Origin: Rhodospirillaceae bacterium
GTDB taxonomy: Bacteria; Pseudomonadota; Alphaproteobacteria; Azospirillales; Azospirillaceae
Length of the DNA stretch: 64,000 bases
Direction: 5' to 3'
Assembly (NCBI GenBank): GCA_029267445.1
Contig: JAJUIU010000004.1
Coordinates: forward strand, 26,103-90,102
Both the position numbers and the translations under genes were made by a program. Of the stretch, positions 16,566 to 26,504 are shown piece after piece. The notes under the pieces were generated by a model. It saw only the letters and a list, made by a program, of their open reading frames with translations. It had not been told where the DNA came from and ran no database searches. The stretch's first letter is position 1. Every line of letters begins with the position of its first letter.

Positions 16566-17408
16566 ATGAGCCACGCCGACCTTGAACGCACCATCGAACA
16601 GGCCTGGGAGGAGCGCGAGGCGCTGACCTTCCGCACCACCGGCCCCGTCCGCGACGCGGTGGACCGGGTGCTGGGCCTGCTGGATTCCGGCGCGCTACGG
16701 GTGGCGGAGCCGACGGGGTCGGGCTGGCATGTGAACCAGTGGGCGAAGAAGGCGGTCCTGCTGTCCTTCCGCCTGAACGACAACCAAGTCGTGGACGGCG
16801 GCCCCGGTGGTGCGACCTGGTGGGACAAGGTGCCCAGCAAGTTCGCCGGCTGGGGCGAGAACCGCTGGCGCGAGGCCGGCTTCCGCGCCGTGCCGGGGGC
16901 CGTGGTGCGCCATTCCGCCTATGTGGCGCCGGGTGCCGTGCTGATGCCCAGCTTCGTGAACCTGGGCGCCTATGTGGACAAGGGCACCATGGTCGACACC
17001 TGGGTGACCGTCGGCAGCTGCGCCCAGATCGGGAAGAACGTGCACCTGTCGGGCGGTGTCGGCATCGGCGGCGTGCTTGAGCCGCTGCAGGCCAACCCGA
17101 CCATCATCGAGGACGACTGCTTCATCGGCGCCCGGTCGGAGATCGTGGAGGGTGTCGTGGTGGAGCGTGGCTCCGTCATCTCCATGGGCGTGTTCATCGG
17201 CGCCTCGACCAAGGTCGTGGACCGGGAGACGGGGGAGGTCTTCATGGGCCGGGTCCCGGCCTACAGCGTCGTCGTCTCCGGCAGCCTGCCCGGCAAGCCC
17301 CTGCCCGACGGCCGCCCCGGCCCCAGCCTTTACTGCGCCGTGATCGTCAAGCGCGTGGACGAGAAGACCCGCGCCAAGACCAGCATCAACGAGCTGCTGC
17401 GGGACTGA
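16566..17408 (+). CDS. dapD: 2,3,4,5-tetrahydropyridine-2,6-dicarboxylate N-succinyltransferase
   Basis: DapD (280 residues) transfers succinyl from succinyl-CoA to tetrahydrodipicolinate in the lysine/meso-diaminopimelate pathway. It has the N-terminal helical domain and then a left-handed beta-helix of hexapeptide repeats, with the hallmark stretches [18 protein letters not shown] and [20 protein letters not shown]. Length is normal for the family. It stands 118 bp before dapE on the same strand and shares its pathway. Confidence 0.97.
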   Translation: MSHADLERTIEQAWEEREALTFRTTGPVRDAVDRVLGLLDSGALRVAEPTGSGWHVNQWAKKAVLLSFRLNDNQVVDGGPGGATWWDKVPSKFAGWGENRWREAGFRAVPGAVVRHSAYVAPGAVLMPSFVNLGAYVDKGTMVDTWVTVGSCAQIGKNVHLSGGVGIGGVLEPLQANPTIIEDDCFIGARSEIVEGVVVERGSVISMGVFIGASTKVVDRETGEVFMGRVPAYSVVVSGSLPGKPLPDGRPGPSLYCAVIVKRVDEKTRAKTSINELLRD

Positions 17409-17526
17409 GGCGGGCGAAACCGTCGCGCGACCGTCGGCACGTTTCGTCCGAAGCGACAACCGGCCCCTTGTCGAGGGACGGCGCTTGCGGGCACTGTGCG
17501 CCCGCACGCAGGTTGGACCCGAACGC

Positions 17527-18693
17527 ATGCCCGCCGAAACCTTCCCCCTCGATCCCGTCGCCCTGGCACAGGAGCTGATCCGCCGCCCCAGCGTCACCCC
17601 GGCGGACGCGGGTGCACTGGACGTCGTGCAGCGGGCGCTGGAGGGGATGGGCTTCGCCTGCACCCGCCTGCCGTTCCAGGCGCCGGGCACGGACCGGATC
17701 GACAACCTTTACGCCAGGCTGGGCACGGAGGGGCCCAACCTCTGCTTCGCCGGGCATACGGATGTGGTGCCGGTGGGCGACCGCGCCGCCTGGACGGTGG
17801 ACCCGTTCGGCGGGGAGGTGATCGACGGGCGCCTCTATGGCCGGGGTGCCGCCGACATGAAGGGGGGCATCGCCTGCTTCATCGCCGCAGTCGCACGCTT
17901 CCTGGCGGAGCATGGGCGGCCGAAGGGCAGCATCAGCCTGCTGATCACCGGCGACGAGGAGGGGCCGTCCGTCAACGGGACCAAGCCGGTGCTGGACTGG
18001 CTGGCGGAACGGGGCGAGCGGATCGACGCCTGCATCGTGGGCGAGCCGACGAACCCCCGCACGCTGGGCGAGATGATGAAGATCGGCCGTCGCGGCAGCA
18101 TGAACGTGACGCTGACCGCACTCGGCGCCCAGGGGCATTCAGCCTATCCGGAGCGGGCGGACAATCCCCTACCCCGCCTCGCCAAGGCGTTGACCCTGCT
18201 GGCGGAAAGCCCGCTGGACGAGGGCACGCCGCACTTCCAGCCCTCTACCCTGGCACTGACCAGCATCGATGTGGGCAACCCGGCGACGAACGTGATCCCG
18301 GCGAAGGGCACGGCGAAGTTCAACATCCGCTTCAACGACCTGCACACGCCCGCCAGCCTGGAGGCGCACATCCGCGACGTGCTGGAGGAGGTGGGCGGCG
18401 CCTGGGACATGACCGTGCAGGTGAGCGGTGTGGCCTTCCTGACCCCGCCGGGGCAACTGTCGGACATCGTCGCGGAGGCGGTCCGTTCGGCCACCGGCCG
18501 CGTTCCGGACCTGAGCACGTCCGGCGGCACGTCGGACGCCCGCTTCATCAAGGATCACGCGCCCGTGGTGGAGTTCGGACTGGTCGGGGCCTCGATGCAC
18601 AAGGTGGACGAGAACGTGGCCGTGGCCGACATGCACGCCCTGACGGCGATCTATGCGACGGTGCTGTCCCGTTACCTCCAGGGTGCCGCATGA
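17527..18693 (+). CDS. dapE: Succinyl-diaminopimelate desuccinylase
   Basis: DapE (388 residues) is a zinc amidohydrolase of the M20 family that cleaves N-succinyl-LL-diaminopimelate. Metal and catalytic motifs are [24 protein letters not shown] and [12 protein letters not shown]. The small lid domain carries RRGSMNVTL and [12 protein letters not shown], and the C-terminal [11 protein letters not shown] contributes the last ligand region. The ATG at 17527 fits the family N-terminus ([13 protein letters not shown]). Its stop overlaps the next start (ATGA). Confidence 0.97.
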   Translation: MPAETFPLDPVALAQELIRRPSVTPADAGALDVVQRALEGMGFACTRLPFQAPGTDRIDNLYARLGTEGPNLCFAGHTDVVPVGDRAAWTVDPFGGEVIDGRLYGRGAADMKGGIACFIAAVARFLAEHGRPKGSISLLITGDEEGPSVNGTKPVLDWLAERGERIDACIVGEPTNPRTLGEMMKIGRRGSMNVTLTALGAQGHSAYPERADNPLPRLAKALTLLAESPLDEGTPHFQPSTLALTSIDVGNPATNVIPAKGTAKFNIRFNDLHTPASLEAHIRDVLEEVGGAWDMTVQVSGVAFLTPPGQLSDIVAEAVRSATGRVPDLSTSGGTSDARFIKDHAPVVEFGLVGASMHKVDENVAVADMHALTAIYATVLSRYLQGAA

Positions 18694-19268
18694 CGGTGGC
18701 GCGCGACGCCCTGTACGGCCTTTACGGCGCAACGCGGCTGGCGCGGTTCGACCGGGCCGGGACGGGCTATTTCGACGGGTCGGTCGAAAGCGCGTGGCGC
18801 AGCTTCTGGGCCAATCTGTTCGTCCTGCCGGCCTACTGGATCCTGATCCTGATGCCGGAGACGACGCTGGCCGACCAGGTGGGCGTGCTGCCCTTCCTCG
18901 GCGTGGAAAGCCTCGGCTTCGCGATCAAGCTCCTGGCCTATCTGCTGATCGTCCAGCAGATCATGGAGATGCAGGGAAAGGCCGACCGGGTGCCGGCCTT
19001 CATCGCCGCCTACAACTGGGCCAGCGTGCTGCAGATGGGCGCCTTCCTGCTGGGGGCGGCGCTCGCGGGAGGCGGTCTGCTGCCGCCGCAGCTCGTCTCG
19101 GCCGTCAACCTCGTGATCTTCGTCTGGGCGGCGGCCCTGGGCTGGTTCATCGCCCGGCACACGCTGGACGTGCCGCCGCTGGGTGCGGTCGGCATCCTGG
19201 GGCTCGAGCTGCTGGTGACGGCGTTCGTCAACGGCCTGACCGACGCCATGATCTGGGGCCAGGGCTGA
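18690..19268 (+). CDS. Conserved membrane protein downstream of dapE
   Basis: The 192-residue product has about four to five hydrophobic segments, for example [31 protein letters not shown] and [15 protein letters not shown], and a short cytoplasmic N-terminus. I do not recognise a named domain. The start overlaps the dapE stop by 4 bp, so expression is coupled to dapE. Genes of this kind are often found between dapE and truA in Rhodospirillales (from general knowledge), which argues for a real, conserved gene. Confidence 0.78.
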   Translation: MTVARDALYGLYGATRLARFDRAGTGYFDGSVESAWRSFWANLFVLPAYWILILMPETTLADQVGVLPFLGVESLGFAIKLLAYLLIVQQIMEMQGKADRVPAFIAAYNWASVLQMGAFLLGAALAGGGLLPPQLVSAVNLVIFVWAAALGWFIARHTLDVPPLGAVGILGLELLVTAFVNGLTDAMIWGQG

Positions 19269-19277
19269 GGCCGTCCC

Positions 19278-20021
19278 TCAGTAGACCGCACCGGTGAAGT
19301 AGAGCCCGTCGGACGGAGCGGTCGGCCCGGCGGCACTCCTGTCCCGGGCCTCCAGCGCGCGGGTGACGTCATCCGCCGTCCACTTCCCCTCCCCCACCAG
19401 CTTGAGGGTGCCCACCATGTTGCGCACCTGGTGGTGCAGGAAGGACCGCGCGCGGGCCACCACCCGCACCTCCTCGCCCACCCGGGTGACCGTGAGCTCG
19501 TCCACCGTCTTCTCCGGCGACTTCGCCTGGCACAGGCTGGCCCGGAAGCTGGAGAAATCGTGCCGGCCGACCAGCCGCTGGGCGGCCGCGTGCATGGCGT
19601 CCGCGTCCAGCACCGGCGCCATCACGTGCCACGCCCGGCCGGCCTCCAGCGCCAGCGGCGCCCGCCGGTTGACGATGCGGTAAAGATAGCCGCGACCGAG
19701 GCAGGAGAAGCGGGCGTGGAAGTCCGGATCCATCGCCTCGGCCGCCAGCACGGCCACGGGGTGCGGCTTCAGGTGGAAGTTCACCGCGTTCATCACCGTG
19801 TCGGCCGGGGCGTCCTTCTCCAGGTCGAAGCTCGCGACCATGGCCAGGGCGTGCACGCCCGCATCCGTTCGCCCGGCGCAATGGACGGTGACCTCCTCCT
19901 GCGCGAAGCGGCGGATCGCCTCCTCCACGCAGCCCTGGACGGACAGGCCGTTGTCCTGGCGCTGCCAGCCGACGAAGGGCCGCCCGTCATACTCCAGCGT
20001 GATCTTCCAGCGGGTGGTCAT
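19278..20021 (-). CDS. truA: tRNA pseudouridine(38-40) synthase
   Basis: TruA (247 residues) converts uridines 38-40 of tRNA anticodon stems to pseudouridine. The catalytic aspartate lies in [11 protein letters not shown] (Asp53). Other family motifs are [29 protein letters not shown] and [13 protein letters not shown]. It is the last gene of the def-fmt-truA run on the minus strand, but a 146-bp gap with a long inverted repeat separates it from fmt. It converges on the membrane gene after dapE. Confidence 0.96.
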   Translation of the reverse strand: MTTRWKITLEYDGRPFVGWQRQDNGLSVQGCVEEAIRRFAQEEVTVHCAGRTDAGVHALAMVASFDLEKDAPADTVMNAVNFHLKPHPVAVLAAEAMDPDFHARFSCLGRGYLYRIVNRRAPLALEAGRAWHVMAPVLDADAMHAAAQRLVGRHDFSSFRASLCQAKSPEKTVDELTVTRVGEEVRVVARARSFLHHQVRNMVGTLKLVGEGKWTADDVTRALEARDRSAAGPTAPSDGLYFTGAVY

Positions 20022-20059
20022 CGCATGCGTTTTGGATCGTCCGTGCGCCACCCCACGCC

Positions 20060-20146
20060 CTTCGACGGGCTCAGGGTGAGGGGTGGTTGGAGGCCCGGGG
20101 CCTGTGGCGGGGCTTCCAGGTTGCCCTCACCCTGAGCCCGTCGAAG
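20060..20146. repeat. Perfect 23-bp inverted repeat (REP-like) between fmt and truA
   Basis: The arm at 20060-20082 (begins CTTCGACGGGCTCAGG) is exactly complementary to the arm at 20124-20146, around a 41-nt spacer. An overlapping 10-bp inverted repeat, GGTTGCCCTC (20119-20128) with GAGGGCAACC (20150-20159), could form an alternative hairpin with part of the second arm. Similar palindromes with the core TTCGACGGGCTCAGG are dispersed in many proteobacterial genomes (general knowledge). It could stabilise or attenuate the fmt-truA mRNA. Confidence 0.85.
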
Positions 20147-20167
20147 AGCGAGGGCAACCGGTCACCG

Positions 20168-21094
20168 TCATGCGATGACCTTCCCGCCCACCTTCACGGG
20201 GAAGCCGCGCAGGAAGGCCGCCCCATCCACCGGGCCCTTGCCCGGCCGCTGCACGGTCAGCAGCCGCAGGGCACCGGTGCCGCAGGCGACGCGCAGCTCC
20301 TCGTCCAGCAGGGTGCCGGGCTCGTCGTCGCCCCGCGCGGGTTCGGCCGCCAGCACCTTGATCTTCTCCCCCGTCGGCGCCTCGAACCAGCAGCCGGGCC
20401 AGGGGGTGAGGCCGCGCACCTGCCTGTCGAGCTCGACGGCCGGCCTGCTGAAGTCCAGCAGCCCCTCCTCCTTGGTCAGCTTGGCGGCGTAGGTGACACC
20501 GTCCTCCGGCTGCGGTTCGGCCGTCAGGGCTTCCGCCTCGAGCAGGTCGAGGGCCGCGACGATCAGCTCCGCCCCCAATGCCGACAGGGCGTCGTGCAGC
20601 TCCCGCGCGGTGGTGCGCGGGCCGATGGGCAGGGTGTCCTTCAGCAGCATCGGCCCGGTGTCCAGTCCCGCCTCCATCTGCATGATGGTCACACCCGTCT
20701 CCCGGTCGCCCGCCAGGATGGCGCGGTGGATGGGTGCGGCCCCCCGCCAGCGGGGCAGCAGGGAGGCGTGCACGTTGATGCAGCCATGCTTCGGCGCGTC
20801 CAGCACCGGCTGCGGCAGGATCAGGCCGTAGGCCGCCACCACGGCGCAGTCGAGCCCGAGGTCGTGGAACTCCGCCTGCGCCTCCGCCGTGCGCAGGGTC
20901 TTCGGATGGCGCACGGGGATGCCCAGCGCCTCCGCCCGCTTCTGCACCGGGCTGGGCTGGAGCTGGTGTCCCCGTCCGGCCGGGCGGGGCGGCTGGCAGT
21001 AGACGCAGGCCACCTCGTGTCCGGCCGAGACCAGCGCGTCCAGGATGGGCACGGAGAAGTCCGGCGTGCCCATGAAGGCGAGGCGGAGGGTCAT
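20168..21094 (-). CDS. fmt: Methionyl-tRNA formyltransferase
   Basis: Fmt (308 residues) formylates initiator Met-tRNA using 10-formyl-tetrahydrofolate. The N-terminal Rossmann domain has [12 protein letters not shown], and the folate site shows the [16 protein letters not shown] signature with the catalytic Asn and His. The aspartate lies in the [14 protein letters not shown] stretch (here [10 protein letters not shown]). The C-terminal tRNA-binding domain follows [11 protein letters not shown]. The ATG at 21094 gives the expected [13 protein letters not shown] start. It is transcribed after def, as in most bacteria. Confidence 0.97.
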   Translation of the reverse strand: MTLRLAFMGTPDFSVPILDALVSAGHEVACVYCQPPRPAGRGHQLQPSPVQKRAEALGIPVRHPKTLRTAEAQAEFHDLGLDCAVVAAYGLILPQPVLDAPKHGCINVHASLLPRWRGAAPIHRAILAGDRETGVTIMQMEAGLDTGPMLLKDTLPIGPRTTARELHDALSALGAELIVAALDLLEAEALTAEPQPEDGVTYAAKLTKEEGLLDFSRPAVELDRQVRGLTPWPGCWFEAPTGEKIKVLAAEPARGDDEPGTLLDEELRVACGTGALRLLTVQRPGKGPVDGAAFLRGFPVKVGGKVIA

Positions 21095-21137
21095 GCGCGT
21101 CCCCGGCGGATGGCGGCGCTTCCGGCCGCGGGCGGCA

Positions 21138-21659
21138 TCAGGCGATGCCATGCTCCCGTTTGTACTTCTGCATCTTGCGCAGGATCATGTTGCGCTTCAG
21201 CGACGACAGATGGTCGATGAACAGAACGCCGTTCAGGTGGTCGATCTCGTGCTGGATGCAGGTGGCCAGCAGCCCGCCCGCGTCCAACGTGCGCACCTCC
21301 CCATCCCGGTCGACGTAGCGCACGGTCACCTCCGCCGGCCGCGTCACGTCGGCGTAGATGTCGGGGATGGACAGGCATCCCTCCTGCGTCACGCTGAGGT
21401 CGTCCGACGCCCGGATGATCTCCGGGTTCACCATGGCGATGGGGTTCGGCTTCTCGGTCTTGTGGTCGGTCACGTCGACCACGATCACCCGCTCCAGGAT
21501 GCCGACCTGCGGGGCCGCGAGGCCGATGCCGGGGGCCTTGTACATCGTCTCCAGCATGTCATCCATCAGCCGGGCCACCCGCCCGTCCACGCCGGAGAGC
21601 GGCTTCGCCTTCTGCTTCAGGCGGGCGTCGGGGGCGATGAGGATGTCGAGCAGGGACAT
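21138..21659 (-). CDS. def: Peptide deformylase
   Basis: Def (173 residues) is the metalloenzyme that removes the formyl group from nascent proteins. All three family motifs are present: [17 protein letters not shown] with the metal-ligand Cys, and QHEIDHLNG with two His ligands and the catalytic Glu. It is a type 1 enzyme by length and motif spacing. It is followed by fmt (43-bp gap), which supplies the opposing reaction. ATG at 21659 is chosen because the in-frame upstream start adds 29 non-homologous residues. Confidence 0.97.
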   Translation of the reverse strand: MSLLDILIAPDARLKQKAKPLSGVDGRVARLMDDMLETMYKAPGIGLAAPQVGILERVIVVDVTDHKTEKPNPIAMVNPEIIRASDDLSVTQEGCLSIPDIYADVTRPAEVTVRYVDRDGEVRTLDAGGLLATCIQHEIDHLNGVLFIDHLSSLKRNMILRKMQKYKREHGIA

Positions 21660-21762
21660 GGCGGGGCCGCGATCCGAGGGTGATCCCGGGCCGATCAGGC
21701 CCTTTCGGGGATGCTGCCACATAGGCCGGACGGCGGATGCCGTCAAGCGGAGGCGCCGGACC

Positions 21763-23292
21763 CTATGCCCGCGCGTCGGGCAGGGCGCGCAGCTCCGGCG
21801 ACTGGGGATCGCGCGGGGACTGCTCGATCAAGCCAAGTTCGATCACCTCCGCCGTGTCGGGCACGGCCTTCAGGTCCTTGAACTTGCGGGCGGTGACGAG
21901 CACCCGGCTCTCCAGCGAGCTGACCGCCTTGTTGTAGCAGTCGACAGCACCCCTCAGGCCATTGCCCATGCGGTGCATGTGGTCGGCCATGACGCCCAGC
22001 CGCTCATAGAGCTCGCGGCCGAGGTTGGAGATGACCTTTGCGTTCTCCGCCAGCTTTTCCTGCCGCCAGCCGTAGGAGACGGCGCGGAGCAGGGCGATCA
22101 GCGTGGTCGGCGTGGCGGGGATGACGGACTGGTCGATGCCCGCCTCGATCAGGCCGGGATCGTGCTCCAAGGCTGCGGAGAAGAAGTTCTCGCCCGGCAG
22201 GAACAGCACCACGAACTCCGGCGCGTGGTCGAACTGGTTCCAGTACCGCTTCTCCCCCAGCCCCTTCATATGGTCGCGGATGTGGCGGGCGTGGCGGGCC
22301 ATCTGCGTGGCGCGGCTGGCGTCGTCCTGCGCCTCCACCGCGTCCAGGAAGGCCTCCAGCGGGGCCTTGGCGTCCACCACGATGGTCTTGCCGCCGGGCA
22401 GGCGCACCAGCATGTCGGGGCGCAGCCGCCCCTGCTCGCCGGCATCCACGCTGGCCTGTTCGAAGAAGTCGCAGTGGTCGACCATGCCGGCCATCTCCAC
22501 CACGCGCTTCAGCTGGATCTCCCCCCAGCGGCCGCGGGCGGACGGGCTGCGCAGCGCGCGGACGAGGTTGCCGGTCTCGCTGCGGAGCTGGCCCTGGGTC
22601 TCGATCAGGGAGGCGACCTGGGTCTTGAGTTCGGTGTAGGCGCCGATGCGGGCCTGCTCCAGCGACTGGATGGCGGTGTCGAACTTCTCCAGCTTCTCCC
22701 GCACGGGCGTGACCAGCTCCCCGATGGCCTGCTGGCGCTTCTCCAGGTCGCCCTTCGCCGCCTCCTGGTACTTCTCCATCTGCTGCTGGGCGAGGTGCAG
22801 GAAGCTCTGGTTGTTGGCGGACAGGGCCTCCGCCGACAGGGCCTTGAAGGCGTCCATCAGCTTGACCTGGGCGTCGTTCAGCAGGGCCAGCTTCTCCGTC
22901 GCCTGCTGCCGCTCCTTGTCGATCGCCATGGTCAGCTCGGCAATGCGGGCGCGGGCGGCCGTCTGCTCCGCCGTGGCGGCGTGGAGCCGCTGCTCCAGGT
23001 CCGGCACGCGCCGGGCCTCGGCCTCGGCCCCGGCGCGGGCGGCCTGTTCGGCGGCATGGAGCTGGCGCAGTTCCTCCAGCGCGCGGTCGCGCTCCAGCGC
23101 GTCGGACTTCAGCTCGTCGATCTGGCGGAGGGCGAAATCCCGCTCGGCGGTGATGCCGGAGCGTTCCGAGTCGGCGGCGGCGAGGGCCGCCTGGAACCCG
23201 TTCCGGGCGACCAGCCAGACGATGAGACCGGCCAGGAAAGCCCCGGCGGCGGCCCCGACCAGGGCGGACTGCGGATCGACCGCGAACGGCAT
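21763..23292 (-). CDS. rmuC: DNA recombination protein RmuC
   Basis: The 509-residue RmuC-family protein has an N-terminal membrane anchor (about 10-30, [20 protein letters not shown]) and a long coiled coil (about 40-220). The conserved RmuC domain (about 230-470) follows, with [39 protein letters not shown] and the GEKRYW region. The domain has a PD-(D/E)XK nuclease-like core, here DAKAP. RmuC limits DNA inversions in E. coli. It keeps its usual place upstream of def, but recR has been pushed 3.2 kb away by inserted genes. Confidence 0.93.
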   Translation of the reverse strand: MPFAVDPQSALVGAAAGAFLAGLIVWLVARNGFQAALAAADSERSGITAERDFALRQIDELKSDALERDRALEELRQLHAAEQAARAGAEAEARRVPDLEQRLHAATAEQTAARARIAELTMAIDKERQQATEKLALLNDAQVKLMDAFKALSAEALSANNQSFLHLAQQQMEKYQEAAKGDLEKRQQAIGELVTPVREKLEKFDTAIQSLEQARIGAYTELKTQVASLIETQGQLRSETGNLVRALRSPSARGRWGEIQLKRVVEMAGMVDHCDFFEQASVDAGEQGRLRPDMLVRLPGGKTIVVDAKAPLEAFLDAVEAQDDASRATQMARHARHIRDHMKGLGEKRYWNQFDHAPEFVVLFLPGENFFSAALEHDPGLIEAGIDQSVIPATPTTLIALLRAVSYGWRQEKLAENAKVISNLGRELYERLGVMADHMHRMGNGLRGAVDCYNKAVSSLESRVLVTARKFKDLKAVPDTAEVIELGLIEQSPRDPQSPELRALPDARA

Positions 23293-23366
23293 GGAACCCC
23301 CTTCAGGCTAAGCCGTGGGATGCTACCCGGTCGGAGGCCCGCTGGGAACAGGGGGAGAACGGAAAG

Positions 23367-23792
23367 TCACGCGGGCGGGTGCAGGAGAGCGGCGCGGACA
23401 GTGGCAAGAGTGGCGCGCAGTTCGGCCAGCCATTCGCGAACCTCATCGAACGATGGCTCCTCCACCGCAGCATCCGTGAAGCTTGCTCCCGGGTATCGGA
23501 AGACAGCGACGAATGGTGTGAACCGCGCGAGCGGCGCGACGTCCGGCAAGAGGGGATGGTCCAGCGGAAGAAGGCGGATCAGTGCGCCGATATCGTGCGA
23601 TTTCGGAAACGCGATGGCGGACGAGACGAGGATCGCCTTGACCAGCTTCTCCGCCGCCTGCTGGCAGTGAAACGCGGCGGCCGTCGCGCACGGTTCGGGA
23701 CCGTCCAGATTGTTCACAATGCCACTGACATCTATGTCGACGACCCGTAGCCAGGCGGTCACGCCGTCAGCGGGCATAGATGCGCCGGCCAT
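23367..23792 (-). CDS. HEPN domain protein (partner of a minimal nucleotidyltransferase)
   Basis: The 141-residue HEPN-domain protein shows the AFHCQQAAEKLVKAILV helix typical of HEPN partners, the SHDIGALIRLL segment and an RYPG turn. A possible RNase-type RxxxxH (RAALLH) lies at the extreme C-terminus, not in the usual place, so an active site cannot be claimed. It overlaps the MNT gene upstream, the classic order of an MNT-HEPN toxin-antitoxin pair. In such pairs the HEPN protein is the RNase toxin and MNT inactivates it by nucleotide transfer. ATG at 23792 has a GAGG site nearby; 23777 is an alternative. Confidence 0.78.
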   Translation of the reverse strand: MAGASMPADGVTAWLRVVDIDVSGIVNNLDGPEPCATAAAFHCQQAAEKLVKAILVSSAIAFPKSHDIGALIRLLPLDHPLLPDVAPLARFTPFVAVFRYPGASFTDAAVEEPSFDEVREWLAELRATLATVRAALLHPPA

Positions 23793-24093
23793 GATGGAAA
23801 GCCTCATGACTCAGGTTGCCGACCTGATCCCGGGCGGCCCGAAACCCCGCATGCGACACCGGAATGAGATCGATCGCGGCGCGCACCCCTTTCGTCGCCT
23901 CGTACAGCTCGAAGGGATGGATCTTCCGGCCGAAATCGTCCGGCAGCACCATGAGCAGGTCGTAATCGCTATCCGCACGCCAATCCCCGCGCGCCCGGCT
24001 GCCGAACAGGTAAATCGCCTCCGGGTGGAAGGCCGCGACGACGCGGTCCACGATCTCGGCCAGGATAGGGTCCCGCAGGATGGCGTCCGGCAT
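23767..24093 (-). CDS. Minimal nucleotidyltransferase (MNT) domain protein
   Basis: The 108-residue protein is a one-domain pol-beta-type nucleotidyltransferase. Its active-site signature is GSRARGDWRADSDYD, that is GS followed at the right distance by DxD. An acidic residue further on (AAIDLIPV) would be the third carboxylate. It overlaps the HEPN gene downstream and reads in the same direction, so the two form an operon-like module. The expected role is antitoxin by AMPylation of the HEPN partner (family knowledge). The pair lies between rmuC and sqdB and breaks the usual recR-rmuC linkage. Confidence 0.88.
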   Translation of the reverse strand: MPDAILRDPILAEIVDRVVAAFHPEAIYLFGSRARGDWRADSDYDLLMVLPDDFGRKIHPFELYEATKGVRAAIDLIPVSHAGFRAARDQVGNLSHEAFHHGRRIYAR

Positions 24094-24125
24094 GGCGCCA
24101 GTCTAGCAGAGGCGGGCGGGTCCGG

Positions 24126-25319
24126 CTATTCCGCCGCCTGCCGGGCGGCCGGGTGCGGCTTCACCCAGGTGCTGGTGCAGACGATCCTGGATGGATCGCA
24201 ACGGTCGGCGTAGCGCTGGGCCACGGCGATCACCTCGTGCAGCAGGCCGTCGGACAGGCGGGTGGGCGTGAGGCCGAGGCCGAGCAGGCCCGCGTTCTGC
24301 ACCACCAGCTCGTTCTCCGCCGCTTCCTTGCGCGGGTTGGGCAGGTGTTCTACCGGCACGCCGGTCATGCCGGAGACCATGGCGGCGAGGTCCCGCACCT
24401 TGTGGCACTCGGTCATCTGGTTGAGGATGCGCACCCGGTCGCCGCGCCTGGGCGGGGTGGTGGCCGCCAATTCCACGCAGCGGACCGTGTCGCGGATATG
24501 GATGAAGGCGCGGGTCTGGCCGCCCACGCCATGGACGGTGAGCGGATGGCCGATGGCCGCCTGCATCAGGAAGCGGTTCAGGACCGTGCCGTAGTCGCCG
24601 TCATAGTCGAACCGGTTGATCAGCCGCTCGTCCAGGTCGGTCTCCGGCGTGGAGGTGCCCCAGACGATGCCCTGGTGCAGGTCGGTGATCCTGAGCCCGT
24701 CGTTCTTGGCGTAGTACTGGAACAGCAGCTGATCCAGGGTCTTGGTCATGTGGTAGATGCTGCCCGGATCGGGCGGGTAGAGGATCTCCACGTCCGCCTC
24801 CACCCCGCCGGAGCGCAGGGTGGCGCCGATGTACCCCTCCGGGATCATCAGGCCGCGCGCCTTGCCGTAGCCGTAGACGCCCATGGTGCCGAGATGGACG
24901 AGGTGCGCGTCGGGGCATACCTCCACCATCGCGCAGAGCAGGTTGTTGGTGGCGTTGATGTTGTTGTCGACCGTGTAGCGCTTGTGCCGGGGCGACTTCA
25001 TGGAATAGGGCGCGGCGCGCTGTTCGGCGAAATGCACGATGGCCTCGGGCCGCAGCTCCGCCAGCGCCCCCTCCAGCCCCTCGTAGTCCCGCGCCACGTC
25101 CACGTGGCGGAAGCCGATGGTGCGGCCGGTGAGCCCTTTCCACGCGTCCAGGCGTTCATCCAGCAAGCGGATCGGCGTCAGGCTTTCCGCCCCGAGCTCC
25201 ACGTCCGTTTCCCGCCGGGCGAAGTTGTCGATGATGGTGACGTCGTGTCCCCGGGCCGACAGGTGCAGGGATGTCGGCCAGCCGCAGAAACCATCCCCGC
25301 CGAGCACAAGGATACGCAT
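24126..25319 (-). CDS. sqdB: UDP-sulfoquinovose synthase
   Basis: SqdB (397 residues) is an SDR-family enzyme that converts UDP-glucose and sulfite to UDP-sulfoquinovose, the head-group donor for the sulfolipid SQDG. The NAD-binding motif is the SqdB-type GGDGFCGWPTSLHLS, and the catalytic Tyr-Lys pair is in SIYHMTKTLDQ. Further family stretches are HFAEQRAAPYSMKS, LHQGIVWGTSTPETDLDE and the closing KPHPAARQA. A divergent GT4 gene 147 bp away could supply the transfer step. The gene is not part of the conserved recR-rmuC block and interrupts it. Confidence 0.95.
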   Translation of the reverse strand: MRILVLGGDGFCGWPTSLHLSARGHDVTIIDNFARRETDVELGAESLTPIRLLDERLDAWKGLTGRTIGFRHVDVARDYEGLEGALAELRPEAIVHFAEQRAAPYSMKSPRHKRYTVDNNINATNNLLCAMVEVCPDAHLVHLGTMGVYGYGKARGLMIPEGYIGATLRSGGVEADVEILYPPDPGSIYHMTKTLDQLLFQYYAKNDGLRITDLHQGIVWGTSTPETDLDERLINRFDYDGDYGTVLNRFLMQAAIGHPLTVHGVGGQTRAFIHIRDTVRCVELAATTPPRRGDRVRILNQMTECHKVRDLAAMVSGMTGVPVEHLPNPRKEAAENELVVQNAGLLGLGLTPTRLSDGLLHEVIAVAQRYADRCDPSRIVCTSTWVKPHPAARQAAE

Positions 25320-25412
25320 GGAAAGGTCCCCGTATCGACCGCGCCAGAGCGCACCACGTTCGAGGGCGCCACTGCATCGGAAACACGCACGGGGGGCAAC
25401 AGGCCCAACCGG

Positions 25413-25430
25413 ATGTCATGAAATCTTCAA
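25413..25430 (+). promoter_or_regulatory. Weak Pho-box-like site between sqdB and the GT4 gene
   Basis: ATGTCAT-GAAA-TCTTCAA has one good half (6 of 7) and one poor half (3 of 7) of the CTGTCAT-N4-CTGTCAT PhoB consensus. It lies 36 bp before the GT4 start. Phosphate control would make sense for sulfolipid synthesis, but the match is weak. Confidence 0.25.
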
Positions 25431-25466
25431 GGCGGCCAATGGCGGAAACCGGGGTAAGTCCAGGCC

Positions 25467-26504
25467 ATGCGCATCCTGATCGCCAGCGACGCCTGGGAAC
25501 CGCAGATCAACGGCGTGGTGCGAGTGCTGGAGACGACGGCCCGGCACCTGCGCGACATGGGCCATGAGGTGATGGTGGTCGGGCCGGGCCGGTTCCGCAC
25601 TGTGCCCGCACCCAGCTATCCCGAGGTGCGGCTGGCGCTGGCGCCCGGCCGTGAACTGGCGCGCATCATGGACGATTTCGCGCCCGACGCCGTGCATGTG
25701 CCGGTGGAGGGGCCGATCGGGTTGGCGGCGCGGAAACTGTGCCTGAAACGCGGCTGGCCCTTCACCACCAGCTTCCACACCCGGTTCGGTGATTACTTCG
25801 CGCGCAAGTTCAAGGTGCCGGCGGACGTGCCCTATGCCGTGCAGCGCTGGTTCCACAATGCCGGGGCCGGCTTCATGGTGCAGACGGACACGCTGGAGCG
25901 GGAGCTGCGGGCGCGGGGCTTCCGCAACATCCGGCGCTGGGGCCGGGCGGTGGACACCGGCCTGTTCCGCCGCCACGACCTGGAACCCGGCGGCGACCGC
26001 GATTTCCTGGACCTGCCCCGGCCGATCTTCATGAATGTGGGCCGGGTGTCGGCGGAGAAGAACCTGGAGGCGTTCCTGGCCCTCGACCTGCCGGGCAGCA
26101 AGGTGGTGGTGGGCGACGGCCCGCAGATGGCGGAGATGCGGGCCCGGTTCCCGGCCGCGCACTTCCTGGGATACCGCACCGGCCCGGACCTCTCCCGCCA
26201 CTTCTGCGCGGCGGATGTGTTCGTGTTCCCGTCGCGGTTCGAGACGTTCGGGCTGGTGGCGCTGGAGGCGTTGGCCTGCGGCGTGCCGGTGGCCGCCTTC
26301 CCGGTGCCGGGACCACTGGACGTGATCGGGGACGCACCCGTGGGCGTCCTGGACGCGGACCTGCGGGCCGCCTGCCTGAACGCGCTGACCATCGACCGGG
26401 CCGCCTGCCGCGCCTTCGCCGAGCGCTTCTCCTGGCGGGCCTGCACGGAGCAGTTCCTGGGCAACCTCGTCCCGATCCGGCGGGCGGCGGTGCTGGCGGC
26501 CTAG
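25467..26504 (+). CDS. GT4 family glycosyltransferase, possible sulfoquinovosyl- or hexosyl-diacylglycerol synthase
   Basis: The 345-residue protein is a retaining GT-B glycosyltransferase of family GT4. It starts with [19 protein letters not shown], has the [12 protein letters not shown] acceptor-domain stretch and a nucleotide-sugar site with the EX7E motif in [16 protein letters not shown]. Homologues act on lipid or mannoside acceptors (SqdX, PimB/MgtA types). Being divergent from sqdB, it may be the SqdX-like sulfoquinovosyltransferase that completes SQDG synthesis (inference from context). The stop shares a CTAG with the convergent recR stop, leaving no room for a terminator. Confidence 0.85.
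   Translation: MRILIASDAWEPQINGVVRVLETTARHLRDMGHEVMVVGPGRFRTVPAPSYPEVRLALAPGRELARIMDDFAPDAVHVPVEGPIGLAARKLCLKRGWPFTTSFHTRFGDYFARKFKVPADVPYAVQRWFHNAGAGFMVQTDTLERELRARGFRNIRRWGRAVDTGLFRRHDLEPGGDRDFLDLPRPIFMNVGRVSAEKNLEAFLALDLPGSKVVVGDGPQMAEMRARFPAAHFLGYRTGPDLSRHFCAADVFVFPSRFETFGLVALEALACGVPVAAFPVPGPLDVIGDAPVGVLDADLRAACLNALTIDRAACRAFAERFSWRACTEQFLGNLVPIRRAAVLAA

Noticed and set aside
17409..17526. Imperfect inverted repeat GGGCGAAAC/GTTTCGTCC between dapD and dapE
   Set aside because: Only 8 of 9 bases pair and no T-tract follows; chance is likely in such GC-rich sequence.
21358..23670. Long plus-strand open frame antisense to rmuC and def
   Set aside because: Both minus-strand genes have full family motifs; the plus frame has low-complexity Leu/Arg/His composition and no domain.
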